64,000 nt of DNA from Neobacillus vireti (GTDB lineage: Bacteria; Bacillota; Bacilli; Bacillales; Cytobacillaceae): assembly GCF_001026695.1 (NCBI RefSeq), contig NZ_LDNB01000007.1, forward strand, positions 375,556 to 439,555, read 5' to 3'. Of the stretch, positions 1-10,194 are shown in pieces; position 1 is the stretch's first letter; each line of letters starts with the position of its first letter. A model generated the notes under the pieces. The model saw only the letters and a program-made list of their open reading frames with translations, was not told the origin of the DNA and ran no database searches. Position numbers and translations under genes: made by a program.

Positions 1-41
1 TTATATACCTAAACATATGCTAAGAATAAGAATCCAATCTG

Positions 42-70
42 TTGAGTACTGGATGCCTAGTGTATATACT
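42..70 (+). promoter_or_regulatory. SigA-type promoter for yutM
   Basis: A TTGAGT -35 and a TATACT -10 are separated by exactly 17 bases, 31 bases upstream of the chosen yutM start. Seen directly; promoter activity is inferred. Confidence 0.6.
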
Positions 71-100
71 ATAGTAAAAGCGTTAAAAGGGGGAGTCATG

Positions 101-466
101 ATGAGTAAAGATGTTGTTATTTTAACGGAAGCCGCGTCACTCCAAATAAAAGATATGATGAAGCATAATGAAGAAGAGGGCGCGCTTTTACGTGTCAGTG
201 TAAAAGGCGGCGGATGCAGCGGATTATCCTATGGAATGGGCTTTGATCATGAGGTAAACGAAAATGACCTTCATTTTGAACAGTTTGGGATTCAAGTTCT
301 TGTCGATAAAGAGAGTGCGGCGATTCTCCAAGGCACGAAAATAGATTATAAAGAATCGATGATGGGCGGCGGTTTTACGATTGATAACCCGAATGCCATC
401 GCATCCTGCGGCTGCGGGTCATCGTTCCGTACGGCAACAGCAACGGGAACACCAGAGGAATGCTAG
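101..466 (+). CDS. yutM: HesB/IscA-family iron-sulfur cluster protein YutM
   Basis: A-type Fe-S carrier/assembly accessory protein of 121 residues, the normal family length. The three conserved cysteines are visible: Cys39 in the GGGCSG motif and Cys103/Cys105 in the C-terminal CGCGSSF motif, which bind a cluster or iron. An upstream in-frame ATG at 17 has no ribosome binding site. AAAGGGGGAG lies just before the ATG pair at 98/101, and 101 has the better spacing. The gene is monocistronic and converges on yumC across a shared terminator. In Bacillus the family is thought to deliver Fe-S clusters to apo-enzymes in the cytosol; the exact client is unknown here. Confidence 0.92.
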   Translation: MSKDVVILTEAASLQIKDMMKHNEEEGALLRVSVKGGGCSGLSYGMGFDHEVNENDLHFEQFGIQVLVDKESAAILQGTKIDYKESMMGGGFTIDNPNAIASCGCGSSFRTATATGTPEEC

Positions 467-485
467 ACAAATAACGCAAAAAATA

Positions 486-511
486 AAAGGCGTCCAGAAG
501 TGGGCGCCTTT
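486..511. terminator. Bidirectional terminator between yutM and yumC
   Basis: AAAGGCG...CGCCTTT with an inner CC/GG extension and one G-T pair closes a six-base loop. It lies between two convergent stops. Confidence 0.75.
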
Positions 512-516
512 ACCTA

Positions 517-1518
517 TTATTTATCAAACATAGAGGAGCTGTGCAATGGTTGAACTTTTGCTTTTGGATCGATAAAGGATTTCGCATTATTGACAGCTGT
601 TGGGGCTTCACCAAAGCCGCAGGCAATTAATTTCACTTTACCATCATATGTGCAAATATCTCCTGCTGCATAAATTCCCGGTGTATTCGTTTCCATTTTG
701 GAATTTACAACAATCGAGTTCTTTTCGATTTCCAGACCCCATTCCTTGATTGGTCCAAGTGATGAAACAAAGCCGTAGTTACAAATAACAGCATCGACAT
801 CAATCGTTTCTTGGCTTTCTCCGTTAACACTTCCAAGCACGACTTGCTTAATGCTGCCATTTTCATCACCAATCAATTCAGCAGGAACATATGGTGTTTT
901 AACATCCACTTTTGAATTATACAAATTCTCCACACTATGTTCATGTGCACGGAACTTATCTCTGCGGTGAACAATTGATACCTTTTCGGCAATTGGCTCC
1001 AGCATTAAAGCCCAGTCAACGGCAGAATCGCCGCCACCGAAAACAACCACTTTTTGACCGGCAAATTGATTTAAATCTTCAATAAAATAGTATAGGTTTT
1101 TCTTCTCATATTGACCTGCACTTTCAAGCTCTAAACGGCGAGGTTGGAATGCACCATTCCCTGCAGTAATAATAATCGTTTTTGAATAATGAACTTCTGA
1201 ATTTGTCGTTAATTTAAATGTTCCATCCTCTTGTCGTTCTAACTTTTCAACAGATTGCTCAAGAGCAACAGATGGTTCAAACTTAGCCATTTGTTCTTTT
1301 AAATTATTTATCAATTCTTGTGCGCGGATTTTTGGAAAACCGGCAACATCATAAATATATTTTTCTGGATAAAGCGCTGACAATTGACCGCCTAGCTGTG
1401 GCAGGCTTTCAATAATTTTCACCGATGCTTGTCTCATTCCTCCGTAAAAGGCAGTAAATAGACCGGTAGGACCGCCACCGATGATGGTAATGTCATAAAC
1501 TTTTTGATTCTCTTGCAC
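517..1518 (-). CDS. yumC: Ferredoxin/flavodoxin--NADP+ reductase YumC (TrxR-like type)
   Basis: FAD- and NADPH-binding reductase of 333 residues that passes electrons from NADPH to ferredoxin or flavodoxin. The FAD motif GGGPTG is at residues 14-19, the NADPH motif GGGDSA at about 161-166, and an AAGDIC segment near the C-terminus closes the FAD site. The CxxC of true thioredoxin reductase is absent, as expected for this FNR class, and the tail HSSSM is typical of YumC. GTG at 1518 is chosen as the start because a GGGGGG run lies just upstream. The longer in-frame extension to 1545 has a lipoprotein-like look but encodes the ribosome binding site itself. Essential in B. subtilis. Confidence 0.93.
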   Translation of the reverse strand: MQENQKVYDITIIGGGPTGLFTAFYGGMRQASVKIIESLPQLGGQLSALYPEKYIYDVAGFPKIRAQELINNLKEQMAKFEPSVALEQSVEKLERQEDGTFKLTTNSEVHYSKTIIITAGNGAFQPRRLELESAGQYEKKNLYYFIEDLNQFAGQKVVVFGGGDSAVDWALMLEPIAEKVSIVHRRDKFRAHEHSVENLYNSKVDVKTPYVPAELIGDENGSIKQVVLGSVNGESQETIDVDAVICNYGFVSSLGPIKEWGLEIEKNSIVVNSKMETNTPGIYAAGDICTYDGKVKLIACGFGEAPTAVNNAKSFIDPKAKVQPLHSSSMFDK

Positions 1519-1993
1519 TCCGCATCCCCCCAATAGTAGTAACAAACTCCACTCCTTATAATATCACAAAATAAAAGAATCCTCACATCTTTATAGGTAA
1601 TACTTCTTATTGGAAAAAAATCATATAATCAATATAAAACGTTATGAAATGTCAATGTTGCCAATATTCTTAAGTTAAATAATTTATATATATCACTTGA
1701 AAATAGAGGAGAAGTAGCATATGATGTAATGTGGATATATTGTTAAGATTCTGTGACGAAAAAGGCAAATTTTAATGAACGATTGGGAAGTTAATTCTAC
1801 TTTTTATATTTGTATTATACAATGACATCTCTGTCGTCTCTGTACGCTTTTCTATTTGTAAATTTCTTTGAACCCATTCGTGAATTATCTCACATACATT
1901 TTTCGGGCAGTGCAAAATAAAAATGGTCTTAGCAGTGGATGATAAGAAAAAGAGAATTTACTAAAAATATTAAAAAAGGTGGAAGTGATCACT
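1519..1993. other. 475-base intergenic region between divergent yumC and yumB
   Basis: AT-rich with no open frame carrying a convincing ribosome binding site. It must hold the divergent promoters of yumC and yumB, but I cannot assign a -35/-10 pair with confidence. No repeat or strong hairpin was seen. Confidence 0.5.
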
Positions 1994-3211
1994 TTGAGAA
2001 AGCCAAAAATTGTTATTATCGGTGCTGGTTATGGCGGGCTTATGACAACAGTGCGGTTGCAAAAGTTAATCGGAGTAAATGAAGCAGATATTGTATTAAT
2101 TAATAAAAATGACTACCATTATGAAACCACTTGGTTACATGAGGCATCAGCTGGGACGCTCCATCACGACAAGGTTCGCTATGATATTCGTGATGTGATC
2201 GATCGCAGTAAGGTTGATTTTGTTCAAGATACCGTGGTCGAGATTAATAAAGAAGGAAAAAAGGTTATTTTAGAAAAAGGCGAAGTCGAATATGACTACC
2301 TTGTGATTGCGCTTGGCGGCGAACCGGAAACATTTGGTATCAAAGGATTAAAGGAATACGCATTTGGAATCACCAATGTGAATTCATCTCGTCAATTGCG
2401 TGAGCATATCGAATATCAATTTGCTACCTATAATATGGAAGAAGAGAAAAACGATAATCGTTTGGTCCTTGTTGTCGGCGGTGCCGGCTTTACTGGAATT
2501 GAATTCCTTGGTGAATTAACGAACAGAATTCCTGAATTATGTCATGAATATGATGTCGATTATCATAAAGTGAAAATTATTTGTGTTGAAGCAGCACCAA
2601 CCGTACTACCTGGTTTCGATCCGGAATTAGTGAATTATGCGGTTTCCCAGCTTGAACGTAAAGGCGTGGAATTCTTAATCGGAACAGCGATTAAGGAATG
2701 TACTCCAGACAGTATCATTGTTGGAAAAGGTGAGGAAGAACCACGTGAAATTAAAGCCGGCACAGTTGTATGGGCAGCAGGGGTACGTGGTAACTCGATT
2801 ATTGAAAAATCAGGCTTTGAAGCAATGAGAGGCCGTGTTAAAGTACAACCAGACCTCCGCGTTCCGGGATTTGACGATGTTTTCATTATCGGTGACAGTT
2901 CGCTTGTTATTAATGAAGAAATTAATCGCCCATATCCTCCGACCGCTCAAATTGCCATGCAGCAAGGCGAAGTTGTTGCCCGCAATATCGCTGCGTTGAT
3001 TCGTAATAAAACAGAGTTAGAGACGTTTACGTTTGATAATAAAGGAACTGTTTGCTCCTTAGGTGAAGATGATGCTATCGGTGTTGTTTTTGGTAAAAAA
3101 ATAACCGGAGCAAAAGCTTCCTTTATGAAGAAAGTGGTCGATAACCGCTCTCTTTACATGATCGGCGGAGTGGGTCTAGTCGTGAAAAAAGGGAAATTTA
3201 AGCTTTTTTAA
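1994..3211 (+). CDS. yumB: NADH dehydrogenase-like FAD oxidoreductase YumB
   Basis: Type II NADH:quinone oxidoreductase family protein of 405 residues. The N-terminal FAD motif GAGYGG, the central NADH motif GGAGFTG and the late GDSS segment are all visible. The C-terminus ends in a basic KKGKFKLF stretch, typical of the membrane-contacting end of this family. TTG at 1994 is preferred: AAAAAGGTGG lies upstream and the protein then begins MRKPKIV like its relatives, while the upstream ATG at 1979 sits on the ribosome binding site. B. subtilis keeps yumC and yumB together. Which of the several Ndh-like paralogues carries respiratory flux cannot be told from sequence. Confidence 0.9.
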   Translation: MRKPKIVIIGAGYGGLMTTVRLQKLIGVNEADIVLINKNDYHYETTWLHEASAGTLHHDKVRYDIRDVIDRSKVDFVQDTVVEINKEGKKVILEKGEVEYDYLVIALGGEPETFGIKGLKEYAFGITNVNSSRQLREHIEYQFATYNMEEEKNDNRLVLVVGGAGFTGIEFLGELTNRIPELCHEYDVDYHKVKIICVEAAPTVLPGFDPELVNYAVSQLERKGVEFLIGTAIKECTPDSIIVGKGEEEPREIKAGTVVWAAGVRGNSIIEKSGFEAMRGRVKVQPDLRVPGFDDVFIIGDSSLVINEEINRPYPPTAQIAMQQGEVVARNIAALIRNKTELETFTFDNKGTVCSLGEDDAIGVVFGKKITGAKASFMKKVVDNRSLYMIGGVGLVVKKGKFKLF

Positions 3212-3428
3212 GCAGACTATACAAAAAGGACGGGAGATTCCCAGTCCTTTTTGTTTTTTAATTTTTTTTGTAATTTTAAGAAATTAAAGTAACGCTTCGA
3301 TAATGAAAGAAAACTTATAATGTATCCGCTTTCCTTGGGGAATTTGCTCATTTTTAGCTCTTTTCTTTTTTAGAAATCCTTGATATATTATCAGAATATT
3401 AAGTTAATAAAATGAGGGGATGATGAAA

Positions 3429-3554
3429 ATGAAAGTGCAGGGTTTGGATACTAAAAAATGTGATTACTGTTCAGGAACGGGCTATTTCCAATTGGTACTT
3501 GGAGGATCAGAAACTTGTTCCTGCTGCGGGGGTTCAGGAAAGAAAAAGGATTAA
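3429..3554 (+). CDS. yuiA: YuiA-like CxxC zinc-ribbon microprotein
   Basis: A 41-residue protein with two DnaJ-like knuckles, CDYCSGTG and CSCCGGSG, separated by about 15 residues, so four cysteines can bind one zinc ion. The start at 3429 has GAGGGG nine bases upstream; an in-frame ATG at 3423 is too close. It sits between yumB and yuiB exactly as yuiA does in B. subtilis. The function is not known; the fold suggests zinc-dependent protein or RNA binding. Confidence 0.85.
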   Translation: MKVQGLDTKKCDYCSGTGYFQLVLGGSETCSCCGGSGKKKD

Positions 3555-3683
3555 TGAAACAGTTACAACTGCTTCTTCGAATTGATTTCGAGAGGCTATT
3601 TTTTTGGGGCAAAAAGCAGTTAATATTGACTCCCCTTTCGACATTAAGTACACTATTTGTTGATGGATAAAGGGGGAATTTCA

Positions 3684-4007
3684 ATGCAAATGAGCATTGT
3701 GGTCTTAATTATATCGATTGTCTTATTTTTTGTGCTGTTTTTTGGAATTGGCTTTATCTTAAATATGCTGTTAAGAATGTCATGGGTTATGGCGATAGTT
3801 TATCCTATAGTTGCTATTTTAATCGTGGATAAAGTAAGTTTTAGTGAATATTTTACAAACAGTAAAGCATCCTTTATTGAACTCGGACAACGGTTCAGCT
3901 CATTAGCGACGGCCGATATCCTCATTTTGGCGAGCGGATTTGCCGGTGCCATCGTAGCAGGCTTAATAATCAAACTGTTACGAAAAAACGGCTACCAAAT
4001 GTTTTAA
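3684..4007 (+). CDS. yuiB: Membrane protein YuiB
   Basis: A 107-residue integral membrane protein with three likely membrane segments (about residues 5-25, 29-46 and 80-99). An AAAGGGGGAA ribosome binding site decides the ATG at 3684; the longer frame from 3657 lacks one. Placement between yuiA and yuiC matches B. subtilis. Function unknown; it may belong to the cell-envelope theme of its neighbour yuiC. Confidence 0.82.
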   Translation: MQMSIVVLIISIVLFFVLFFGIGFILNMLLRMSWVMAIVYPIVAILIVDKVSFSEYFTNSKASFIELGQRFSSLATADILILASGFAGAIVAGLIIKLLRKNGYQMF

Positions 4008-4122
4008 GGCTTGTTCCCTTTTGGGTAATGAGTCTTTTTTTATTTATGAACAAATTTCTCTCCTTTTTTGAATAATTCCCTGTAGCTTGGGAATGAATAT
4101 TTTGGGAGGAGTGAAAAATTCA

Positions 4123-4731
4123 ATGAATCAATTAAAAAATTGGACAAAGCGGTTTGCGATGGTCTGCCTCTTCATGATGGCATTATTCGCAACCCTCCAA
4201 TCCATTTCTGGAGTCAATGCACAATTGCTCATCAGCCATTTAACATCGTTGGTTTCGGCAAACAAAACTGTTTCCGGAACACAACCCTCATTAGAGGAGT
4301 CGATTGATTGGTCTAAGTATCCTAAACATACAGTTACGGCTACGGGCTATACAGCTGGAATTGAATCGACTGGAAAAACCAAAGGTCATCCGGAGTACGG
4401 AATCACCTACTCGGGTGTAAAAGTGAAGCGTGATTTATTTTCAACGGTTGCTGCAGATTTAACTGTCTTTCCGATTGGTACCATCCTATTTATCCCAGGC
4501 TACGGCTATGGAGTGGTTGCCGATAAAGGGGGGGCAATTAAAGGCGACAGACTGGACCTTTATTATGAAACTGTTGAAGATGTATATAATAAATGGGGTA
4601 AAAGAAATTTGGATGTTTATGTAGTTGAAAAAGGAAATGGAAAACTATCAGAGGAAACACTTAAAGCGTTAAATGAAGATAAAGCGATGCAGGTCTTTCG
4701 TCAACAGTATATTAGCTCAGAAAAAAGGTAA
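4123..4731 (+). CDS. yuiC: 3D-domain secreted protein YuiC (lytic transglycosylase-like)
   Basis: A 202-residue exported protein. An N-terminal signal or anchor helix covers about residues 8-28. The C-terminal 3D domain shows its hallmark aspartates in VADKGG...GDRLDLYY. In B. subtilis YuiC this double-psi beta-barrel cuts peptidoglycan like MltA and is a Sps-type functional analogue of resuscitation-promoting factors. GGGAGGAGTG nine bases before ATG 4123 decides the start. A hairpin with a T-run follows at about 4733-4760. Secretion and cell-wall action are inferred from the family. Confidence 0.88.
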   Translation: MNQLKNWTKRFAMVCLFMMALFATLQSISGVNAQLLISHLTSLVSANKTVSGTQPSLEESIDWSKYPKHTVTATGYTAGIESTGKTKGHPEYGITYSGVKVKRDLFSTVAADLTVFPIGTILFIPGYGYGVVADKGGAIKGDRLDLYYETVEDVYNKWGKRNLDVYVVEKGNGKLSEETLKALNEDKAMQVFRQQYISSEKR

Positions 4732-4827
4732 AAAACAGGTCGTATGCCTGTTTTTTATTTTGACGCGAGCATTTAGATCCAGTTTCCCTTAAAATAGAAA
4801 TGAATCATTGTGAGGGGACGGGATATC

Positions 4828-5211
4828 ATGGATGAACAGTACCCAATCGAATACTATGAGTTTTTTGTCAGCTTTAATGAAGGGGACTATTATACTTGCC
4901 ACGATTTATTGGAAGAAATGTGGATGACCGATAAAGATAATTTATTTTTAAAGGGACTTCTGCAAATGAGTGTGGCCATTTACCATTATGAGTACGGAAA
5001 TATAAAAGGCGCGAGGTTGATGATGCAAACAGCCCATGACTACCTGCAAGCCTACCGCCCAAAGTTTTGGGGATTAGATTTAGAAAGGGTCTATCCTTTC
5101 ATTGAACAATGCCTTTGCATTTTTCCGAAAGAAATGGATCGGGTTGCGTATGAAGAAGTGGGAGATTTGCCAAAGATCCCTCAATTGCTGGTGTACCTGG
5201 AGAATAATTAG
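4828..5211 (+). CDS. DUF309 family protein
   Basis: A 127-residue protein with the DUF309 signature: FNEGDYYTCHDLLEEMW near the N-terminus, then the paired helices KGLLQMSVAIYHY. The conserved His and Glu residues could line a metal or ligand site, but no activity is established. ATG 4828 has GAGGGGA upstream; the GTG at 4810 has no site. It lies between yuiC and pepA on the same strand. Confidence 0.85.
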   Translation: MDEQYPIEYYEFFVSFNEGDYYTCHDLLEEMWMTDKDNLFLKGLLQMSVAIYHYEYGNIKGARLMMQTAHDYLQAYRPKFWGLDLERVYPFIEQCLCIFPKEMDRVAYEEVGDLPKIPQLLVYLENN

Positions 5212-5274
5212 ATTATCGAAATAAATGGGATTTTTCGATATAATAAAACTTGAATATCACGGAGGTGAAGGGAA

Positions 5275-6783
5275 ATGTTTGAGGTAAAAAGAGATTTTGA
5301 ATTAGCAAATGTACATGAAGGATTGGTTATCGGTCTGTTTGATAAACCGGAGAAATTTGCCGGAAACTTGGCAAAACTGGATGCCGGGTTTGACGGGCAG
5401 CTTACAGAGCTAGTCAAATCAGGGGATATTTCAGCAAAGTTAAAAAGTATTAGCAAGGTACATAGCTTTGGCAAAATCGGTTCAAAACGCGTTTGGTTTG
5501 TCGGTCTTGGAAAAGAAAAGGACATAACCTTTGAGAAGCTGAAAGAAGCGTTTGGTAAGCTGTTTAAGAACGTTACAGCAAGTAAGCTTGAGGAAACAGC
5601 CATTTATTTAGATTCCTTTATTTCAGAGGAACTCGATGGTTTGGATGCCGCCCATGCCCTTAGTGAAGCGTTTGCGCTATCGACCTACCAATTTGAAGGC
5701 TATAAGCAGAAATCTAATGAACCCGAGAAAAGGCTGGAGCACCTTAACGTTTATAGTGAAATGTTTGCAGAAGAGGATGTACAAGTGTCTCTTTCGGTTG
5801 GATATGCCTTTGGGAAGGCAGCTAATTCGGCTCGAACACTTGTCAACACACCGGGAAATATGCTAACTGCAACAGATATGGCCAACTATGCCAAAGAACT
5901 TGGTGCTAAGTATGATTTTGAGATTGAAATTTTAGAAAAAGCTGAGATAGAAAAGCTCGGCATGGGTGCGTTCCTTGCGGTCAACCAAGGTTCCTCAGAG
6001 CCACCAAAGATGATTGTACTTAAATATCAGGGGAAAGATGAGTGGAAAGATGTAATTGGTCTGGTCGGAAAAGGAATCACCTTTGATACAGGCGGTTACT
6101 CGATTAAAACAAAAGCGGGAATTGTTGGGATGAAAACGGACATGGGCGGAGCTGCAGCTGTTTTGGGTGCAATGGAAATTATCGGCGAGACTCGACCTGA
6201 GCAAAATGTCGTTGCTGTTATTCCGTCTACCGACAATATGATTAGCGGAGGCGCATTTAAGCCCGATGATGTCATCACATCGATGAGCGGGAAAACGATT
6301 GAAGTATTAAATACCGATGCCGAAGGGCGGCTTGTGTTAGCGGATGCCGTTACCTATGCGAAGCATCACGGGGCGGAATATTTAGTCGATGTGGCAACCT
6401 TAACAGGAGGCGTCATTACAGCACTCGGTTTGCATACCACTGGAGCAATGACCAATCATGAATCATTGTATGAACAGGTTTTGGAGGCTTCGATGGAAGC
6501 AGGCGAGCAAATGTGGCTATTGCCATTATTTGAAACTGAAAAAGAGCGGGTACGGAACAGCAAGGTGGCAGATTTAAATAATTCACCTGGTAGCGAAGGC
6601 CATGCGCTTGTAGCAGGCGCTTTCATTGGTGAATTTGCCGAGGGAACTCCATGGGTTCATTTAGATATCGCCGGGACTGCTGTCACTTCAAAAGCATATG
6701 ACCTTGGTCCTGCAGGTGCGACAGGCGTCATGACCCGGACACTTGCCCTCTTTGTAGAACGGTTTGAACCAATTGAAAAATAA
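5275..6783 (+). CDS. pepA: Leucyl aminopeptidase (M17)
   Basis: Cytosolic M17 aminopeptidase of 502 residues, equivalent to YuiE. It releases N-terminal residues from peptides using two metal ions in a hexamer. The catalytic segment [14 protein letters not shown] (with the metal/substrate lysines and Asp) and the family signature NTDAEGRL are intact, and the C-terminal half is the M17 catalytic domain. GGAGGTGAAGGG precedes the ATG. The yuiC-DUF309-pepA order on one strand fits the Bacillus yui locus. Confidence 0.95.
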   Translation: MFEVKRDFELANVHEGLVIGLFDKPEKFAGNLAKLDAGFDGQLTELVKSGDISAKLKSISKVHSFGKIGSKRVWFVGLGKEKDITFEKLKEAFGKLFKNVTASKLEETAIYLDSFISEELDGLDAAHALSEAFALSTYQFEGYKQKSNEPEKRLEHLNVYSEMFAEEDVQVSLSVGYAFGKAANSARTLVNTPGNMLTATDMANYAKELGAKYDFEIEILEKAEIEKLGMGAFLAVNQGSSEPPKMIVLKYQGKDEWKDVIGLVGKGITFDTGGYSIKTKAGIVGMKTDMGGAAAVLGAMEIIGETRPEQNVVAVIPSTDNMISGGAFKPDDVITSMSGKTIEVLNTDAEGRLVLADAVTYAKHHGAEYLVDVATLTGGVITALGLHTTGAMTNHESLYEQVLEASMEAGEQMWLLPLFETEKERVRNSKVADLNNSPGSEGHALVAGAFIGEFAEGTPWVHLDIAGTAVTSKAYDLGPAGATGVMTRTLALFVERFEPIEK

Positions 6784-6786
6784 TAT

Positions 6787-6814
6787 CTAGGCCCACGGAT
6801 GTTTCCGGGGCTTT
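6787..6814 (+). terminator. Terminator of pepA
   Basis: GCCC and CGGA pair with TCCG and GGGC around a short loop, followed by a T-run. Confidence 0.7.
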
Positions 6815-6911
6815 TTCATGGACTTTTCTATGTGAATGCCCACTCAAACCTCCTTGCCTTCGCATATGAAATAGTGTAGGCAAGTTTCTTAATTAAAGGA
6901 GGTATGGCTGC

Positions 6912-7112
6912 ATGTATTATTATCGAAGCCCTTACCCGATGCAGGACCAGAGATTGTGGGCTTGGCCGCTGGCAGTAGGTGGACTTGGCTTTTTAGGCGG
7001 ATTAATTGGCGGCGGATTAGCAGGCGGATTTGTAGCAAGCCGTCCATTCTACGGTGGTTACGGCTATCCGCCAATGGGGTATCCACCAATGGGCTATCCA
7101 GGATATTATTAA
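6912..7112 (+). CDS. Small glycine/tyrosine-rich membrane protein
   Basis: A 66-residue protein with a strong AAAGGAGGT site eight bases upstream. A tyrosine-rich N-terminus is followed by one glycine-zipper-like hydrophobic helix (about residues 19-43, GGLGFLGGLIGGGLAGG). The tail contains GYPPM repeated twice and ends in PGYY. Similar glycine-rich and GYP-repeat proteins occur in Bacillus spore coats and envelopes, so a coat or surface role is possible but not shown. A hairpin with a T7 run at about 7124-7150 ends the transcript. Confidence 0.75.
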   Translation: MYYYRSPYPMQDQRLWAWPLAVGGLGFLGGLIGGGLAGGFVASRPFYGGYGYPPMGYPPMGYPGYY

Positions 7113-7218
7113 TAACAAAGTGAAAAACAGCTCTTGCAGCTGTTTTTTTCTAATTAAAGGGAAAATCCAGTCGAAAGAAGAATAGATAATAAGTGAAATA
7201 CATAGTGGAGGGATGGAA

Positions 7219-7602
7219 ATGATCGAAAACACATTAATTGAGGCTTTAGGTATTGAAATAACCCATGTAGAAGCGGGAAAAGTGGTTGCGACCATGCCAG
7301 TGGATGGAAGGACGCGCCAGCCATTTGGATTACTGCACGGCGGTGCTTCAGTTGCCCTTGCTGAGACGGTTGCAAGTGTTGGTGCCTATGAATTGGTTAA
7401 TAAAGAAACAGAAGCAGTTGCGGGTCTAGAGATCAACGCTAATCATGTCCGCCCTAAAACAGACGGGATAGTTACGGCAGTTGGCACGGTGCTTCATCAA
7501 GGAAAATCGACAATGGTTTGGGATATCAAAATTACCGATGAGACGGACCGCCTTATCTGTGTTTCGCGCTGCACAATAGCTGTCATTAAATTGAGAAAAT
7601 AA
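7219..7602 (+). CDS. Hotdog-fold thioesterase (PaaI/YdiI type, YuxO-like)
   Basis: A 127-residue acyl-CoA thioesterase. The active-site loop LLHGGASVALAETVAS is the signature of the YdiI/MenI and PaaI hotdog family, with the conserved Glu as general base. B. subtilis YuxO, from the same chromosomal neighbourhood, is the likely counterpart, and 1,4-dihydroxy-2-naphthoyl-CoA hydrolysis in menaquinone synthesis is the probable role. ATG 7219 is preferred over 7213 because GGAGGG lies six bases upstream. Confidence 0.85.
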   Translation: MIENTLIEALGIEITHVEAGKVVATMPVDGRTRQPFGLLHGGASVALAETVASVGAYELVNKETEAVAGLEINANHVRPKTDGIVTAVGTVLHQGKSTMVWDIKITDETDRLICVSRCTIAVIKLRK

Positions 7603-7619
7603 CATTATTTAAGACAGGG

Positions 7620-7647
7620 GTGGAGGAAATATCCTCCACTTTTTTAG
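7620..7647 (+). terminator. Terminator after the thioesterase gene
   Basis: GTGGAGGA pairs perfectly with TCCTCCAC and is followed by T6. Confidence 0.8.
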
Positions 7648-7787
7648 ACATTATTGAAAAATTTAAAAAATTTCTTTCCAATTCATGTTATAATTTAATA
7701 AATAAAAAAATAGCCAAATAGCACAATTTTTTGTACAGGTTTCTTTATATAATGTATAAAGAAGGAAAAAGTGAAGGTGGTGAAATG

Positions 7788-8414
7788 ATGAAGGCAAGAC
7801 GGCAATATTTATTTATTGATTTTGAGTTTACGATGCCTGAACGGAATATTCGAATGAAGGAGTTTTTTCCGGAAATAATCGAGATCGGCATTGTTGCGGT
7901 TGTCGATAATCTGGTTACCGAGCAATTTTCATCCTTTGTTACTCCACGTAAATTCCTGAAACTATCAGAACGCTGTAAATCATTCTTACATATTTCACAG
8001 CAGCAGGTTGACAAAGGGATGTCGATTTATGAATTAATTAAAAAGTTAGAGGAATTCAATAAAGAGCATTATGAGACGTCTATTGTTACTTGGGGAAATA
8101 TGGATATGAAGGTACTAAGGCATAATTGCTTAGAAGCGGGCGTTGCTTTTCCATTTAATAACGCCAAAGAAATCGATTTATCAATGGAGTATAAACGGTT
8201 TTTTGGGGACCAAAATCAAACAGGCTTGTGGAAGGCAGTACAGGAATATGGAAAAGAGGGGACAGGCAGACATCACCGGGCACTTGATGATGCCTTGACT
8301 ACTTATAATATATTTAAACTTGTTGAAAAGGATAAACGCTATTTAGAAAAGCCGGAACCAACCACAATTGGTGACCGAGTTGATTTTTCCAAGCTACTAA
8401 ATGAATTCGCATAA
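7788..8414 (+). CDS. kapD: KapD, 3'-5' exonuclease-fold inhibitor of the KinA pathway
   Basis: A 208-residue protein with a DEDD-type exonuclease fold: FIDFEFT supplies the first Asp/Glu pair, TWGNMD the second motif and HHRALDDA the third, so the catalytic acids look intact. B. subtilis KapD inhibits the KinA route to sporulation. AAGGTGGTGA lies seven bases before ATG 7788; ATG 7785 is the alternative. The gene converges on kapB, its known genetic neighbour, through a shared 16-bp terminator. Confidence 0.9.
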   Translation: MKARRQYLFIDFEFTMPERNIRMKEFFPEIIEIGIVAVVDNLVTEQFSSFVTPRKFLKLSERCKSFLHISQQQVDKGMSIYELIKKLEEFNKEHYETSIVTWGNMDMKVLRHNCLEAGVAFPFNNAKEIDLSMEYKRFFGDQNQTGLWKAVQEYGKEGTGRHHRALDDALTTYNIFKLVEKDKRYLEKPEPTTIGDRVDFSKLLNEFA

Positions 8415-8449
8415 AAGGCCAAATCACTATAAATGATTTGGCCTTTTAT
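8411..8449. terminator. Bidirectional kapD/kapB terminator
   Basis: A perfect 16-bp stem (ATAAAAGGCCAAATCA and its complement) with a seven-base loop and T-runs on both strands. Confidence 0.9.
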
Positions 8450-8453
8450 GTTA

Positions 8454-8834
8454 TTAAAATTTATAATCTTTCTCCAGTGTTTCAAGTGCCTTTAAGCTCA
8501 TTTCAGCCCATTGCGATCCGGTCTCCGCCAGTTCTGCTTTCATTTTTTCAACAGCCTGCTTTAAGGATTCCTGATAGTCGGGGATTTCATCCTCGAAGTG
8601 TTTAACCATTTGTTTCGGAATATTGGCCTGCTCCCGAAAGCTGAGGGCACGTCTTTCGTGAAAAATTAGTACATCTGCATCCTTAGGGTTGTGCAAATCG
8701 CCCTGCATTGGATGTTTAACGACCGCTAGGATTCTGACTAAATAATGCTGCGGGCGTATCTCCGTTATTTCTCCGATATATTTTCCCGTCTTATAGATTG
8801 CTGTGACCTTGTCACCAACCGCAAATTCCGCCAT
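8454..8834 (-). CDS. kapB: Kinase-associated protein KapB
   Basis: A 126-residue protein matching B. subtilis KapB, needed for KinB-dependent phosphorelay signalling at sporulation onset. The N-terminal SH3-like barrel holds the conserved YKTGKYIGEITEIRPQHYLV block, followed by a helical C-terminus. Despite the historic name lipoprotein, no signal peptide or lipobox is present here. CAGGAGTGG precedes the ATG. Confidence 0.9.
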   Translation of the reverse strand: MAEFAVGDKVTAIYKTGKYIGEITEIRPQHYLVRILAVVKHPMQGDLHNPKDADVLIFHERRALSFREQANIPKQMVKHFEDEIPDYQESLKQAVEKMKAELAETGSQWAEMSLKALETLEKDYKF

Positions 8835-8957
8835 TCAAACCACTCCTGCCAATTATTTTTTCTTCTATCTTCCATTTTATAATGAAATAGTCTAAATTAA
8901 AAACAAAGTGCAAAAAAATAAAACTTCGGTTAAAGTTTAAAAATGGAGGGATTATAT

Positions 8958-9698
8958 ATGAGAAAGAAATGGCAAATACTATTTGCATTAGTGACAATTG
9001 TTCTCGTCTTGGCAGCATGTGGGACAAGCTCAAAGAAAGAAGAGACAAAACCAAAAACTGCTGCGCCAAAAACAGAACAGAAGGAAGGGGACAAAGAAGT
9101 GAGTAATGGAGTCTATCCTCAGCTTTCCACAGAAGTATCCGAAAATGAGAAACTCGTTGAAATGGAAACATCGATGGGAAACATTAAAATTAAATTATTC
9201 CCTGAATATGCACCAAAGGCAGTGGAGAACTTTGTAAAGCATAGTGAAGATGGATATTATGACGGACTTCTATTTCATCGAGTCATTAAAGATTTCATGA
9301 TTCAAGGCGGGGACCCGAATGGCAACGGCACAGGCGGTGAGAGCATTTGGGGAAAACCATTTGAAGACGAATTCTCGAGAAATCTTTATAATCTGCGCGG
9401 CGCCTTGTCAATGGCTAATTCGGGTGCAAATACCAACGGAAGCCAGTTTTTCATCGTTCAAAGTACCAGCCTTGATCCTTCGATGAAGTCACAAATGGAG
9501 CAGGCAGGATTCCCAAAGGAAATTATTGAGGCATATGATAAGAATGGCGGAACTCCATGGCTTGACCACAAGCATACTGTTTTTGGCCAAGTGATAGAGG
9601 GAATGGATATTGTTGATAAGATTGCAGACACGCCGGTAGGTGCGCAAGATAAACCGGAACAAGATGTCATCATTAAAAAGATTAAAGTGTTAAAATAA
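8958..9698 (+). CDS. Lipoprotein peptidyl-prolyl cis-trans isomerase (cyclophilin)
   Basis: A 246-residue cyclophilin with a lipoprotein signal: a basic start, a hydrophobic core and the lipobox LAAC at about residue 20. A Lys/Glu/Thr linker leads to the cyclophilin domain, where [14 protein letters not shown] carries the catalytic Arg and the later [10 protein letters not shown] block is conserved. It probably catalyses proline isomerisation of exported proteins on the outer face of the membrane. ATG 8958 follows ATGGAGGG; the ATG at 8943 is part of that site. Confidence 0.9.
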   Translation: MRKKWQILFALVTIVLVLAACGTSSKKEETKPKTAAPKTEQKEGDKEVSNGVYPQLSTEVSENEKLVEMETSMGNIKIKLFPEYAPKAVENFVKHSEDGYYDGLLFHRVIKDFMIQGGDPNGNGTGGESIWGKPFEDEFSRNLYNLRGALSMANSGANTNGSQFFIVQSTSLDPSMKSQMEQAGFPKEIIEAYDKNGGTPWLDHKHTVFGQVIEGMDIVDKIADTPVGAQDKPEQDVIIKKIKVLK

Positions 9699-9791
9699 GC
9701 AGGCGGTCCCGGAATGATTCATTGGTAGGAAGCATTATTTCTTGCTATAATTATAAATTGAGCAGTTCCTTTAAAGAAAGGGAGAAGAAAA

Positions 9792-10001
9792 ATGTTCCTA
9801 CCATCCGTACTTTCCTTGTTTCTATACTTTCCGGAAGATAAATCAGAATACATTCCAGCTCTCATTAGCTTTAGTATCTTTATGATTGCAGCAGTTTTTA
9901 CAATGCGCTTCATCGTAAAATATTCAAAGCGTGAGGCAGAAAAAGCTAAGGAATTTGAAGAAAAATTAAAAGAGCAAGAACAAACACCAAAGGACAGTTA
10001 A
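9792..10001 (+). CDS. Small single-pass membrane protein, unrecognised
   Basis: A 69-residue protein with AAAGGGAGAAG upstream. It has a hydrophobic N-terminus and one clear membrane helix (about residues 24-42), then a highly charged Lys/Glu coiled-coil-like tail. I do not recognise the family. A GGACAG/CTGTTC hairpin with T8 at about 9994-10020 ends it, and the first structured intergenic element follows immediately. Confidence 0.65.
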   Translation: MFLPSVLSLFLYFPEDKSEYIPALISFSIFMIAAVFTMRFIVKYSKREAEKAKEFEEKLKEQEQTPKDS

Positions 10002-10021
10002 CAAAGGCTGTTCTTTTTTTT

Positions 10022-10118
10022 GGCCGATAGGAAAGTATAACTTTCCTATCAGGCATAAGTGCAACTACGCCTCTGTCTTCGCCCTAACGGGCTTGCCAAT
10101 CGGCGAGTTTTCTTTATC
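10022..10118. repeat. Structured intergenic element, copy A (short form)
   Basis: Starts right after the T-run of the upstream terminator. It contains a perfect 10-bp hairpin (GATAGGAAAG, loop TATAA), then the conserved block AGGCATAAGTGCA, and ends with CTTGCC-AATC-GGCGAG. It matches the longer copy at 10799 with paired changes in the stems. Confidence 0.8.
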
Positions 10119-10194
10119 CTTCGACCTTAACAGAATAGGTGAAGGGGCATTGGTCCATACTAAAGGCAAATTGTCTTTAGTGGGGGGAATAGAG

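Noticed and set aside
1519..1545. N-terminal extension of YumC resembling a lipoprotein signal
   Set aside because: The stretch encodes the GGGGGG ribosome binding site of the GTG start, and YumC homologues are cytosolic.
8454..8834. KapB as a lipoprotein
   Set aside because: No signal peptide or lipobox cysteine is present in this protein.
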